From: Clostridia bacterium
GTDB lineage: Bacteria > Bacillota > Clostridia > UMGS1883 > UMGS1540
DNA: 44,083 nt
Reading direction: 5' to 3'
Assembly (NCBI GenBank): GCA_017450025.1
Contig: JAFSYJ010000021.1
Span: 1-44,083 of the forward strand
The translations under genes were made by a program, and so were the position numbers. This document shows, one piece after another, positions 1-7,496 of this stretch. The number at the start of each line of letters is the position of its first letter. Within the stretch, counting starts at the first letter, position 1. The notes beneath the pieces were generated by a model. The model was not told the origin of the DNA. It saw nothing but the letters and a program-made list of their open reading frames with translations, and ran no database searches.

Positions 1-472
1 CAATAATAGTAGTAACAATAATACATTATCTGGTTCATATTCAGGTGGCGGGCGTACTTCCGGAAGCAGCAGTACATTGGTAACAACAAAAAAAGAGGAT
101 AATACCATTGTTTTAACGATAGATAAAAAAGATGTCTCTGTTTTTGGCAAAACCGTTACAAATGATTTTGCACCAATAATTAGAAATGACAGAACGATGC
201 TGCCCGCAAGATTGGTGGCAGAAAGCCTTGGAGCTGAAGTTTTGTGGGACGGTGAGAATAAAGTCGTAACCGTAAAAAAGGGTAATACGGAAATTGTTAT
301 CCGCATAGGGTCTGACGAAGCCACCGTAAACGGAAAAACAGTTGTTCTTGACTCTGCGGCATTTATAGAAAACGACAGAACATACACACCACTGCGCTTT
401 ATTGCGGAAAGCCTCGGAGCAGATGTTTCGTGGGAGCCTGACACAAGACAGGTTATAATTACAAAAAAATAA
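1..472 (+). CDS. Copper amine oxidase N-terminal-domain (stalk) protein, 5'-truncated
   Basis: This is the C-terminal end of a larger protein whose start lies left of the window; the frame is open from base 2. The first ~25 residues are a low-complexity Asn/Ser/Gly linker. Two copies of the copper amine oxidase N-domain-like motif follow, each with the pattern of a short beta hairpin, NDRTMLPARLVAESLGA or NDRTYTPLRFIAESLGA, then W and a beta strand ending VVTVKK or VIITKK. In Clostridia such repeats sit at the ends of secreted or wall-associated proteins and carry no amine oxidase activity. The function of the missing N-terminal part cannot be inferred. A TTG at 77 could be read as a start, but the upstream open frame and linker argue for a truncated longer gene. 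Convergent with fba; they share a terminator. Confidence 0.85.
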   Translation, partial: NNSSNNNTLSGSYSGGGRTSGSSSTLVTTKKEDNTIVLTIDKKDVSVFGKTVTNDFAPIIRNDRTMLPARLVAESLGAEVLWDGENKVVTVKKGNTEIVIRIGSDEATVNGKTVVLDSAAFIENDRTYTPLRFIAESLGADVSWEPDTRQVIITKK

Positions 473-486
473 ATAATCCATAAAAG

Positions 487-516
487 AACGGGCGGTGAAA
501 TTTTGCACCGCCCGTT
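487..516. terminator. Bidirectional intrinsic terminator between the stalk-protein gene and fba
   Basis: A perfect 11-bp inverted repeat, AACGGGCGGTG and CACCGCCCGTT, is separated by an 8-base loop. An A/T-rich tract lies on both sides, so it can end transcripts from either of the two convergent genes. Confidence 0.85.
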
Positions 517-528
517 AATTATTTAGTT

Positions 529-1512
529 TTACGCTTTGCCGTTGCAGCCAAGTACATCAACGAGTTTATGCTTAACCATATCTTTAATAGCGATACGGGC
601 AGGCTTGAGATACTGACGCGGGTCAAAATGATCAGGATGCTCCGCAAAGTGTTCACGGATAGAAGCTGTCATTGCAAGACGGAGGTCAGAGTCGATGTTT
701 ATTTTGCAAACGCTCATTTTAGCAGCTTCGCGGAGCTGTGACTCCGGAATACCTACTGCATCAGGCATTTTGCCGCCAAAAGAGTTTATCTTCTTAACAA
801 ATTCCTGCGGAACGCTTGAAGAACCGTGGAGAACTATCGGGAATCCGGGGAGACGCCTTGAAACTTCTTCAAGAATATCAAAACGGAGGGGAGGCGGAAT
901 AAGCTCGCCCTTTTCGTTGCGTGTGCACTGTGCGGCAGTAAATTTGTATGCGCCGTGAGAAGTTCCGATTGCGATTGCAAGGGAATCACAGCCTGTTCTC
1001 TCAACAAATTCCTGAACATCTTCGGGGCGTGTATAGGAGGAATCCTCTGCCTTAACATTAACTTCGTCTTCAACGCCTGCGAGTGTTCCGAGTTCAGCCT
1101 CAACAACAACGCCGTGAGCGTGAGCATATTCAACAACCTGCTTTGTTATGCGGATATTTTCTTCAAAGGATTCACCGCTCTTGTCTATCATAACAGAAGT
1201 AAAACCGCCGTCGATACAGCTCTTGCAAAGCTCATAGCTGTCGCCGTGGTCAAGGTGAACACAAATCGGGAGGTCAAAGCCCGCCGACTGCTCTGCATCT
1301 TCGATAGCTGCCTTAATAAGACTCATTAAATATACATGCTTTGCGTAAGAACGCGCACCCTTTGAAACCTGAAGAATAAGCGGTGCTTTTTCTTCCATTG
1401 CGGCTTCGGTTATACCCTGGATGATTTCCATGTTGTTAACATTGAAAGCACCAATGGCATATCCGCCGTCGTAAGCTTTTTTGAACATTTCGGTAGAAGT
1501 TACCAATGCCAT
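529..1512 (-). CDS. fba: Class II fructose-1,6-bisphosphate aldolase
   Basis: Cleaves fructose-1,6-bisphosphate to glyceraldehyde-3-phosphate and dihydroxyacetone phosphate in glycolysis, and works in reverse in gluconeogenesis. The 327-residue protein has the class II (zinc) signature HLDHGD at about residues 86-91, with the catalytic Asp and a zinc His, then AELGTLAGVED, the Gly-rich phosphate-binding AIGTSHGAYKF, LHGSSSVP and KINIDSDLR. Length is normal for the bacterial FbaA/Fba type. The start is fixed by an AAAGGAGA ribosome binding site just upstream on the minus strand. It has its own promoter and is divergent from the two phosphofructokinase genes, so three consecutive glycolytic steps lie together. 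Fructose versus tagatose bisphosphate specificity cannot be settled by eye, but the context favours fructose. Confidence 0.95.
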   Translation of the reverse strand: MALVTSTEMFKKAYDGGYAIGAFNVNNMEIIQGITEAAMEEKAPLILQVSKGARSYAKHVYLMSLIKAAIEDAEQSAGFDLPICVHLDHGDSYELCKSCIDGGFTSVMIDKSGESFEENIRITKQVVEYAHAHGVVVEAELGTLAGVEDEVNVKAEDSSYTRPEDVQEFVERTGCDSLAIAIGTSHGAYKFTAAQCTRNEKGELIPPPLRFDILEEVSRRLPGFPIVLHGSSSVPQEFVKKINSFGGKMPDAVGIPESQLREAAKMSVCKINIDSDLRLAMTASIREHFAEHPDHFDPRQYLKPARIAIKDMVKHKLVDVLGCNGKA

Positions 1513-1552
1513 AATATATCTCTCCTTTAAAATTATTATTTTCTCTTGGTAT

Positions 1553-1580
1553 ATTCTAACATATTGGGACTAAAAGTCAA
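1553..1580 (-). promoter_or_regulatory. Promoter of fba
   Basis: On the minus strand, TTGACT at 1580-1575, a 16-base spacer, then TAGAAT at 1558-1553. The start codon lies about 40 bases further on. Confidence 0.6.
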
Positions 1581-1629
1581 GGGATTTTTAACAAATTTAT
1601 AAAAATTTCCCTATTTTGCATAAAAACGA

Positions 1630-1658
1630 TTGATTTTTTAACGCGTTTATGATATATT
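1630..1658 (+). promoter_or_regulatory. Promoter of the phosphofructokinase pair
   Basis: TTGATT at 1630-1635, a 17-base spacer and TATATT at 1653-1658. It is placed about 65 bases ahead of the first phosphofructokinase gene. Confidence 0.6.
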
Positions 1659-1722
1659 TATATACAATTAAAGTGGGGTGCGATGGCTGTGCCCTGCATA
1701 TTGTACGAAAGGATTGATTAAA

Positions 1723-2970
1723 ATGAGTTTGAAAGGTGCTTGTATTATAGGTCAGTCGGGAGGTCCGACATCTGTTATCAACGCCAGCGCTTACGGCGCT
1801 ATCAAAGCTGCTTTGGACAGTGAAGAAATTACAAAGGTTTACGGTGCGCTTAACGGTATTAAGGGCGTGCTTGAAGATAACCTTATAGATATGGGTGCAG
1901 AAGACCCCGAGGAGCTTGCTTATATGAAGTACACTCCGTCGTCTGCTCTCGGTTCTTGCCGTTATAAGTTAAAAGACGCTTCTGAGGATTCCACCGATTA
2001 TGAAAGAATACTTGAGATCTTCAAAAAGTACAATGTCCGTTATTTCTTCTATAACGGCGGTAACGATTCAATGGATACCTGCAATAAGATTTCCAAGTTT
2101 ATGCTGGAAAACGGATATGAATGTCGTGTTATGGGTATCCCCAAGACAATAGATAACGACCTCGCAGAAACAGACCATTGCCCCGGTTACGGCTCTGCCG
2201 CAAAATATATTGCGACATCCGTTATGGAAGTATATCATGACGCACGCGTTTATGATACAGGTATGATAACGATTATCGAAGCAATGGGCAGAAACGCAGG
2301 CTGGCTTACGGCTTCCGCGGCTCTTGCAGGCATCAGAGGAAACGGTCCTGACCTCATTTATCTCCCCGAGATAGATTTTGATATGGATACATTCCTCAAA
2401 GATGTAGAAGAAATTTACGCAGAACGCAAAAAATGCATCATAGTTGTTTCCGAGGGTATTAAGGACGCCAGCGGCAAATATGTTTCCGAGTATGGCTCAA
2501 ACCTCGCACAGACAAAGGATAACTTCGGTCACGCACAGCTCGGCGGACTTGCATCTTATCTTGCAAGCGTTGTAAAACAAAGAACAGGCGCAAAGGTTCG
2601 CGGCATAGAGCTTTCGCTTTTGCAGCGTTGCGCGGCACATTGTGCTTCCCAGACCGATATTGAGGAATCCTTCAGTGCAGGTCAGGCAGCAGTTACAAAT
2701 GCTATTGCAGGCGTAACAGATAAAATGGCAGGCTTTGAGAGAGTTATCGAAAACGGTCAGTATAAGTGCAATATTAAGCTCTTTGACCTTTCTGTTGTTG
2801 CAAACACAGAAAAGAAGGTTCCGAGAGAGTGGATAAATGAAAAGGGCAATGGGCTCAAACAGGAATTTATCGACTACGCTCTGCCTCTTATTCAGGGCGA
2901 AACACAGCTCAAGAAGGAGAATAGCCTCCCGAGATTTGTAAATCTTAAAAAGGTTAAGGCACAGGCATAA
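1723..2970 (+). CDS. pfp: 6-phosphofructokinase, probably pyrophosphate-dependent (PPi-PFK)
   Basis: Phosphorylates fructose-6-phosphate, most likely with PPi, and is then reversible. With the start at 1723 the protein is 415 residues. That ATG has GAAAGGA nine bases upstream; the longer frame from 1678 has no such site. It is a PFK-family protein: GQSGGPTSVINA near the N terminus, GGNDS at about 112-116, PKTIDND at 140-146, and MGRNAGW. In the family, Gly in GGDGS and Gly/Ala in P(G/A)TIDND go with ATP use, whereas Asp at the fourth GGxDS position and Lys in PKTIDND go with PPi use. This protein has the PPi pair (D115, K141). Its 415-residue length also fits PPi-dependent groups better than the ~320-residue ATP enzymes. 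It is followed 16 bases later by an ATP-type paralogue. Confidence 0.85.
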   Translation: MSLKGACIIGQSGGPTSVINASAYGAIKAALDSEEITKVYGALNGIKGVLEDNLIDMGAEDPEELAYMKYTPSSALGSCRYKLKDASEDSTDYERILEIFKKYNVRYFFYNGGNDSMDTCNKISKFMLENGYECRVMGIPKTIDNDLAETDHCPGYGSAAKYIATSVMEVYHDARVYDTGMITIIEAMGRNAGWLTASAALAGIRGNGPDLIYLPEIDFDMDTFLKDVEEIYAERKKCIIVVSEGIKDASGKYVSEYGSNLAQTKDNFGHAQLGGLASYLASVVKQRTGAKVRGIELSLLQRCAAHCASQTDIEESFSAGQAAVTNAIAGVTDKMAGFERVIENGQYKCNIKLFDLSVVANTEKKVPREWINEKGNGLKQEFIDYALPLIQGETQLKKENSLPRFVNLKKVKAQA

Positions 2971-2986
2971 TTTAAGGATTGGATTT

Positions 2987-3970
2987 ATGGAAAAAGAAAT
3001 TAAAAGAATAGCCGTTTTGACAAGCGGCGGCGATGCTTCAGGTATGAACGCTGCAGTTCGCGCGGTATGCAGAAGCGCAATAGCAAAAGGACTTGATATT
3101 TTTGGCGTGAATCGCGGATATGAAGGCCTTATTACAGGCGATTTGTTTAAAATGGATCTCCGTAGCGTTTCAGAGATTTTGCACCGCGGCGGCACAATGC
3201 TTTACTCTGCACGCTGCCCCGAATTTAAAACAAAAGAGGGCATTGAACGCGGCGTAAGGACATGTAAGCAGTTTGGCATTGACGGTATCGTTGTCATAGG
3301 CGGCGACGGCAGCTTCAGAGGTGCAAGGGATTTGTCGCTTGCGGGTATTCCGTGCATAGGGATTCCCGCGACGATTGATAATGACATAAGCTGTTCCGAC
3401 TATACGATAGGCGTTGATACCGCGCTTAATACAATTATTGACAGCGTGGATAAGATACGCGATACATCACACTCGCACGATAGATGCTCGCTTGTTGAGG
3501 TAATGGGCAGACATTGCGGATATCTTGCGCTTAACGCAGGTATTGCAACGGGTGCTATGGCAATTCTCGTGCCTGAAAAGGAACTTGATTTTCAGCACGA
3601 TATCGTAGAGAGAATGCAGTTCACGCGCGGAATAGGCAAAAAGCATTTTATCATTCTCGTTGCCGAGGGCGTGGATTATCCCGGCGGTATAGCGCAGATG
3701 GCAAAGGATATCGAAGAAGCCACAGGCGTTGTCACAAAAACAACGGTGCTCGGCTATGTACAACGCGGCGGTTCACCTACGGCAAAGGACAGAATTGTCG
3801 CGACAAAGATGGGCGTTACGGCTGTACATCTTTTGGCACAGGGTATAGGTAACAGAGTTGTTGTAATGAACGGTGAAAAAATAGTTGATTACGACATCAA
3901 AGAAGCGCTTAAAATGAAAAAGGCGTTTGACGACGAACTGTATACTTTGTCGCATGAAATATCAATATAA
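2987..3970 (+). CDS. pfkA: ATP-dependent 6-phosphofructokinase
   Basis: The committed step of glycolysis: ATP plus fructose-6-phosphate to fructose-1,6-bisphosphate. At 327 residues it has the compact bacterial PfkA length. It shows TSGGDASGMNAAVR near the N terminus, GGDGS at 105-109 (Gly at the discriminating position), PATIDNDI at 127-134 (Ala where PPi enzymes have Lys), the active-site stretch TIGVDTALNTI, and VEVMGRHCGYLAL. The ATG has AAGGA eight bases upstream. It lies directly behind the PPi-type gene and the pair is probably one transcript ending at the hairpin after it. Substrates of the two enzymes are the same; only the phosphoryl donor should differ. Confidence 0.93.
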   Translation: MEKEIKRIAVLTSGGDASGMNAAVRAVCRSAIAKGLDIFGVNRGYEGLITGDLFKMDLRSVSEILHRGGTMLYSARCPEFKTKEGIERGVRTCKQFGIDGIVVIGGDGSFRGARDLSLAGIPCIGIPATIDNDISCSDYTIGVDTALNTIIDSVDKIRDTSHSHDRCSLVEVMGRHCGYLALNAGIATGAMAILVPEKELDFQHDIVERMQFTRGIGKKHFIILVAEGVDYPGGIAQMAKDIEEATGVVTKTTVLGYVQRGGSPTAKDRIVATKMGVTAVHLLAQGIGNRVVVMNGEKIVDYDIKEALKMKKAFDDELYTLSHEISI

Positions 3971-3976
3971 ATCAAA

Positions 3977-4002
3977 AGAGAGTGCTGTTGCGCTCTCTTT
4001 TT
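3977..4002 (+). terminator. Intrinsic terminator after pfkA
   Basis: AGAGAGTGC and GCGCTCTCT form a 9-bp stem with one G-U pair and a 4-base loop, followed by five T. Confidence 0.85.
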
Positions 4003-4006
4003 CTAC

Positions 4007-4035
4007 TTGACATAATCTGCATTTAATTGTAAAAT
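4007..4035 (+). promoter_or_regulatory. Promoter of the FHA-SEDS-PBP operon
   Basis: TTGACA at 4007-4012, exactly 17 bases, then TAAAAT at 4030-4035. The start of the FHA gene is so close that the mRNA leader would be only a few bases if the GTG at 4047 is used. Confidence 0.7.
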
Positions 4036-4046
4036 GTGTATGTGAG

Positions 4047-4505
4047 GTGATTACTATTATTGATCTGATTCCAAAGATATTTTCCATATTGTTTGTTGTG
4101 CTTGTATATATCTTTATCGTAAAGATAATTCAGCTTGTTCATTCTGATATTGCCGTTATGATGCGGCAAAAGACAAAGGGTGACAGCGTCGGCACATACC
4201 TCAAGCTTTTAAACATTCGCAGTAGCCTGTCGTTTCCTGTCAGCGAGAGCTACGAGATATCGGCAGATGTCACGATAGGGCGAAGCAGCCGGTGTGAAAT
4301 ATGTATCGACGACCCGTTTTTGTCAAGTGAACACGCCGCAATAATAGTGCAGGATAAGGTGTGCTTTTTGCAGGACCTCGGCAGCACAAACGGCACACTA
4401 TTGAACGGCGAAAGGCTTGAGGGCGACCCGATAGAGCTGATAAACGGTGACAAGATAACATTCGGCAACCTGTCGTTTATATTTATTACCGATAACGAGG
4501 AATAA
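4047..4505 (+). CDS. Membrane-anchored FHA-domain protein
   Basis: Predicted phosphothreonine-binding regulator tied to cell-wall synthesis. Of 152 residues, the first ~30 hold one hydrophobic membrane segment (IFSILFVVLVYIFIVKII). The C-terminal ~85 residues form a forkhead-associated domain with the hallmark GRSSRCEI, S-S-x-H (LSSEHAAI) and GSTNGTLLNG motifs, the residues that bind phosphothreonine. Five bases separate it from a SEDS glycan polymerase, followed by a class B PBP. This echoes the actinobacterial fhaB-rodA-pbpA clusters, where Ser/Thr kinases act on the same machinery; no kinase lies in this window. The start is uncertain: GTG at 4047 overlaps the GAGGTGA that looks like the ribosome binding site, so an ATT at 4056 or 4059 might be used instead. 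Confidence 0.88.
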   Translation: MITIIDLIPKIFSILFVVLVYIFIVKIIQLVHSDIAVMMRQKTKGDSVGTYLKLLNIRSSLSFPVSESYEISADVTIGRSSRCEICIDDPFLSSEHAAIIVQDKVCFLQDLGSTNGTLLNGERLEGDPIELINGDKITFGNLSFIFITDNEE

Positions 4506-4509
4506 CCAT

Positions 4510-5772
4510 ATGCGTAAAGTTAAACATTTAGTTCCGCTTCTTTTGGTGCTTTTGACAAATCTTATTGGGTTCGGCGTGCTGTACTTTACAAACCGCGGAA
4601 TTGATAATACAATTTTATACTGTTCTGTTGCCGTTGCGGCGATAGTTCTTATTTCGTATGCAATTATTCTTTTTGCGTCGCTCGGGGACGAGTATCTTTT
4701 TTTAATAGTCTCTATGATTTTCACGATAGGCATAATGTTTTTGCTCCGGTCTAATACTGAAATCGCAATGCACCAGACGATGTTTTTTTATGTCGGAATG
4801 GCGGGGTTTTTTATAGTGTATGTCATTTATAAAAAAACGAATGTGTTCCATACATTAAAATACTCGATGGCATTTATAATTGTGTCCGTAGCATTATTTA
4901 TGTTTACGCTTGTGTTCGGCAGTTCGATAGGCGGAGCAAAAAATTGGCTCAGCTTCGGAAAAATCGGAATTCAGCCGTCAGAAATCATAAAGATATTTTT
5001 TATTATGTCACTTGCCGGACTGTTGACATATGAGGCTGACGACGATAATTCGACGCTCTTAAAGCGCATAATGAACAATAATACAAAACGGCAGTTTTTT
5101 ATAATGGCGGTAGCGTTTATGTTTATGGGCTTCCTCATTTTGCAAAGAGAATGGGGCTCTGCGCTTTTGTACTTTTTGATATATTTTACAATGCAGTATA
5201 TTTTCGGCAGTTCAAAAACGGTGCTTTTCTTAACGCTGTTGTTTGCCGCAGGCGGCAGTTACCTCGGCGTTAAGACAATGACTCATATCCAGCAGAGAAT
5301 TACGATATGGATGGACCCGTTTAAGAACGCGAGTGATTTGGGCTACCAGATAGTACAGTCGCTTTACGCCATGGCGTCGGGAGGAGTTACGGGCTCCGGA
5401 CTGGGGCTCGGCTATCCGTCTTATATACCTCTTTATACAAACGACTTTATTTTTGCGGCGATATGCGAAGAACTCGGTATGATAGGCGGAGTAGGCGTTA
5501 TGCTTTTGTTCTTTATGCTTGTGTACCGCGGCATAAAAATTGCACTGCGCTCGACAAATGTATATAATAAGGCGGTCGCAACGGGCATCTCGGCGATGTT
5601 CGGATATCAGACCTTTATAATAATAGGCGGCGTTACCAAGTTTATTCCGCTCACAGGAATAACCTTGCCGTTTGTCAGCGCAGGCGGCAGTTCGCTTGCG
5701 GCGTGCTTTGCGGCGCTTGCAATACTTCAGGCTATATCGGCAAAAACGGAGGAAGTTTCAGATGTCATTTAA
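4510..5772 (+). CDS. SEDS-family peptidoglycan glycosyltransferase (FtsW/RodA/SpoVE)
   Basis: Integral-membrane enzyme that polymerises lipid II into glycan strands together with a class B PBP. The 420-residue protein has about ten hydrophobic segments and the SEDS landmarks GAKNWLSFGKIGIQPSEIIK, LQREWGSALLYFL, MDPFKNASDLGYQIVQSLYA, NDFIFAAICEELGMIGG and TGITLPFVSAGGSS. GAGGAAT overlapping the stop of the FHA gene serves as ribosome binding site. The neighbouring FHA protein and PBP indicate a functional trio. Whether it acts in elongation (RodA), division (FtsW) or sporulation (SpoVE) cannot be decided from motifs. The lack of mur or mre genes here makes an accessory elongation or division pair most likely. 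Confidence 0.93.
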   Translation: MRKVKHLVPLLLVLLTNLIGFGVLYFTNRGIDNTILYCSVAVAAIVLISYAIILFASLGDEYLFLIVSMIFTIGIMFLLRSNTEIAMHQTMFFYVGMAGFFIVYVIYKKTNVFHTLKYSMAFIIVSVALFMFTLVFGSSIGGAKNWLSFGKIGIQPSEIIKIFFIMSLAGLLTYEADDDNSTLLKRIMNNNTKRQFFIMAVAFMFMGFLILQREWGSALLYFLIYFTMQYIFGSSKTVLFLTLLFAAGGSYLGVKTMTHIQQRITIWMDPFKNASDLGYQIVQSLYAMASGGVTGSGLGLGYPSYIPLYTNDFIFAAICEELGMIGGVGVMLLFFMLVYRGIKIALRSTNVYNKAVATGISAMFGYQTFIIIGGVTKFIPLTGITLPFVSAGGSSLAACFAALAILQAISAKTEEVSDVI

Positions 5773-7156
5773 TAAAAAAATCATTCATGCTCTTATAGTT
5801 ATATCGTTTCTGTTTTTGTCACTTATAGGGTACTTGACATATTTTCAGTTTTTCCGCGCGGATAAGCTCGCTTACGACGGGCGCAATCCGCGAACTGTGG
5901 CGAATGAAAATAAAGTAAAACGCGGCGATATTGTGTCGTCTGACGGTGTAAAGCTTGCATATAGCGAGATGAGTGCAGATTCGCAGACAAGGGTGTATCC
6001 GTATAACAATGTGTACGCTCATATTATAGGCTATAACAGCGTTCAGTACGGCAGGAGCGGACTCGAATACACCTATAACGGCTATATTATGGGCTCGTCG
6101 TTTTCAAATGAGCTTTTTAATATCAAGCGCACGATAGACGGAGAAGATAAAGAAGGCGCAAACCTCACGCTGACAATCGACCACAAGCTTCAGCAAAAGG
6201 CGTATGATCTGCTTGGCTCTCACCGCGGAGCGGTTATAGCGCTTGACCCGTCGACGGGGGCTGTTCTGGCGCTTGTGTCAAAGCCTGATTTTAACCCGAA
6301 CTCCGAGTCTCTTTCGGCAAATTGGGAAAGCCTTAACTCGGGCGAAGAAAGCGTATTCTTACCCAGAGCGACATGCGGATTGTACGCGCCCGGCTCCGTG
6401 TTTAAAACGATAACAGCAGTTTCTGCGGCAGAAAACGGCATGGACTCCGTAGAGATAGAGGACACAGGCTCTAAAGTCGTTGCAGGCTATGAATTCAAGA
6501 ACTACGACGGCCACGAATACGGACTGCTTGATTTAAAAAAGGGCTTTGCAAAGTCGAGTAATGTGTATTTTGCGGAGCTTGCATATGAGCTCGGTTACAG
6601 AAAAATGCACACCACAGCAGAAGGTTTTATGATAGGCAAGGATATTGCGTTTGACTTGGATATCAAGACGGGACAAACGCTCCAAAACCGAGATAAGACA
6701 AATGTTGCGGCAGTCGGAATGGGACAGGGCGATACACTCGTTACGCCGATGAATATGGCACTTGTTGCACAGGCGCTTGCAAACGGCGGCGTTATGATGA
6801 GTCCGTATCTTGTGGAGAGTGCCGATTTGTCAAACGGATATAATGTTTATAAGCACAGTAGGCAGGTCTTGTCCGAAGCCACAGACGCTGACACGGCAGA
6901 AAAAATCAAAGAATGTATGATAGAGTGCGTTAAAAGCGGCACAGGCGTTTCGGCGCAGATTTCGGGGGTAGAAGTCGCAGGAAAGACAGGCACGGCAGAG
7001 AACACGGGCGAGGACCACGCGTGGTTCATAGCATACGCGCCTGCCGACGACCCGAAGATAGCCTTATGCGTAATGGTTGAAAACGCGGATAACACAGGCG
7101 GCGTAGTATGCGGGCCTATCGTGAGGTCGCTTATATACGCTTGGCTTAATAAATAA
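5762..7156 (+). CDS. Class B penicillin-binding protein (peptidoglycan transpeptidase)
   Basis: Cross-links peptidoglycan stems and is the partner of the SEDS polymerase just upstream. The start at 5762 has GGAGGAA seven bases before it and overlaps the SEDS gene by 11 bases; the longer frame from 5672 lies inside that gene. The 464-residue protein has one N-terminal membrane helix (IIHALIVISFLFLSLIGYL), a short non-catalytic region, then the transpeptidase domain. Its three motifs are SVFK (S-x-x-K, nucleophile in APGSVFKTI), SSN in FAKSSNVYF, and KTGTAE near the end. It is shorter than PBP2 or PBP3 of Gram-negatives and resembles the PbpA type of Firmicutes and Actinobacteria. No PASTA domains. 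Predicted to be inhibited by beta-lactams. Confidence 0.93.
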   Translation: MSFNKKIIHALIVISFLFLSLIGYLTYFQFFRADKLAYDGRNPRTVANENKVKRGDIVSSDGVKLAYSEMSADSQTRVYPYNNVYAHIIGYNSVQYGRSGLEYTYNGYIMGSSFSNELFNIKRTIDGEDKEGANLTLTIDHKLQQKAYDLLGSHRGAVIALDPSTGAVLALVSKPDFNPNSESLSANWESLNSGEESVFLPRATCGLYAPGSVFKTITAVSAAENGMDSVEIEDTGSKVVAGYEFKNYDGHEYGLLDLKKGFAKSSNVYFAELAYELGYRKMHTTAEGFMIGKDIAFDLDIKTGQTLQNRDKTNVAAVGMGQGDTLVTPMNMALVAQALANGGVMMSPYLVESADLSNGYNVYKHSRQVLSEATDADTAEKIKECMIECVKSGTGVSAQISGVEVAGKTGTAENTGEDHAWFIAYAPADDPKIALCVMVENADNTGGVVCGPIVRSLIYAWLNK

Positions 7157-7166
7157 TTTCAAACGG

Positions 7167-7195
7167 TTGACTAATAAGCCGTTAAGCTATATAAT
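7167..7195 (+). promoter_or_regulatory. Promoter of rqcP-nfnAB
   Basis: TTGACT at 7167-7172, a 17-base spacer, TATAAT at 7190-7195, 20 bases before the rqcP start. AACGG at 7162-7166 and CCGTT at 7179-7183 form a small inverted repeat around the -35 element, possibly a weak terminator for the PBP transcript. Confidence 0.75.
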
Positions 7196-7215
7196 TAGAT
7201 AAATGGGGTAACAAA

Positions 7216-7461
7216 ATGAGACTTGATAAATATTTAAAGGTTTCGCGCATTATTAAGCGCAGAACAGTAGCAAACGAGGCGTGCTCGGGCGGCAGAGTCA
7301 GCGTAAACGGCAGAACTGCAAAGGCGGGCGCGGATGTAAAAATAGGTGATGTTATCGAAATAGGATTCGGCTCCAAAACTATAAAGGTCGAGGTGCTAAA
7401 GCTTGACGAGCACGCGTCAAAAGACGCAGCGCCAACACTTTATAAGGTTTTGGAAGGCTGA
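7216..7461 (+). CDS. rqcP: S4-domain RNA-binding protein, RqcP/YabO type
   Basis: Small S4 RNA-binding protein that in Bacillus helps RqcH add alanine tails to stalled nascent chains on the 50S subunit (ribosome-associated quality control). At 81 residues it is almost only an S4 fold: MRLDKYLKVSRIIKRRTVANEAC, then GRVSVNGRTAKAG and VKIGDVIEI. The related Hsp15 heat-shock protein is longer. GGGGT precedes the ATG. In Bacillus yabO sits near other translation and division genes; here it leads an operon whose other members are redox enzymes, so the context gives no functional support. Confidence 0.85.
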   Translation: MRLDKYLKVSRIIKRRTVANEACSGGRVSVNGRTAKAGADVKIGDVIEIGFGSKTIKVEVLKLDEHASKDAAPTLYKVLEG

Positions 7462-7496
7462 ATTTTCTAATATTAAAATTGAAAGGTACTGGATTT

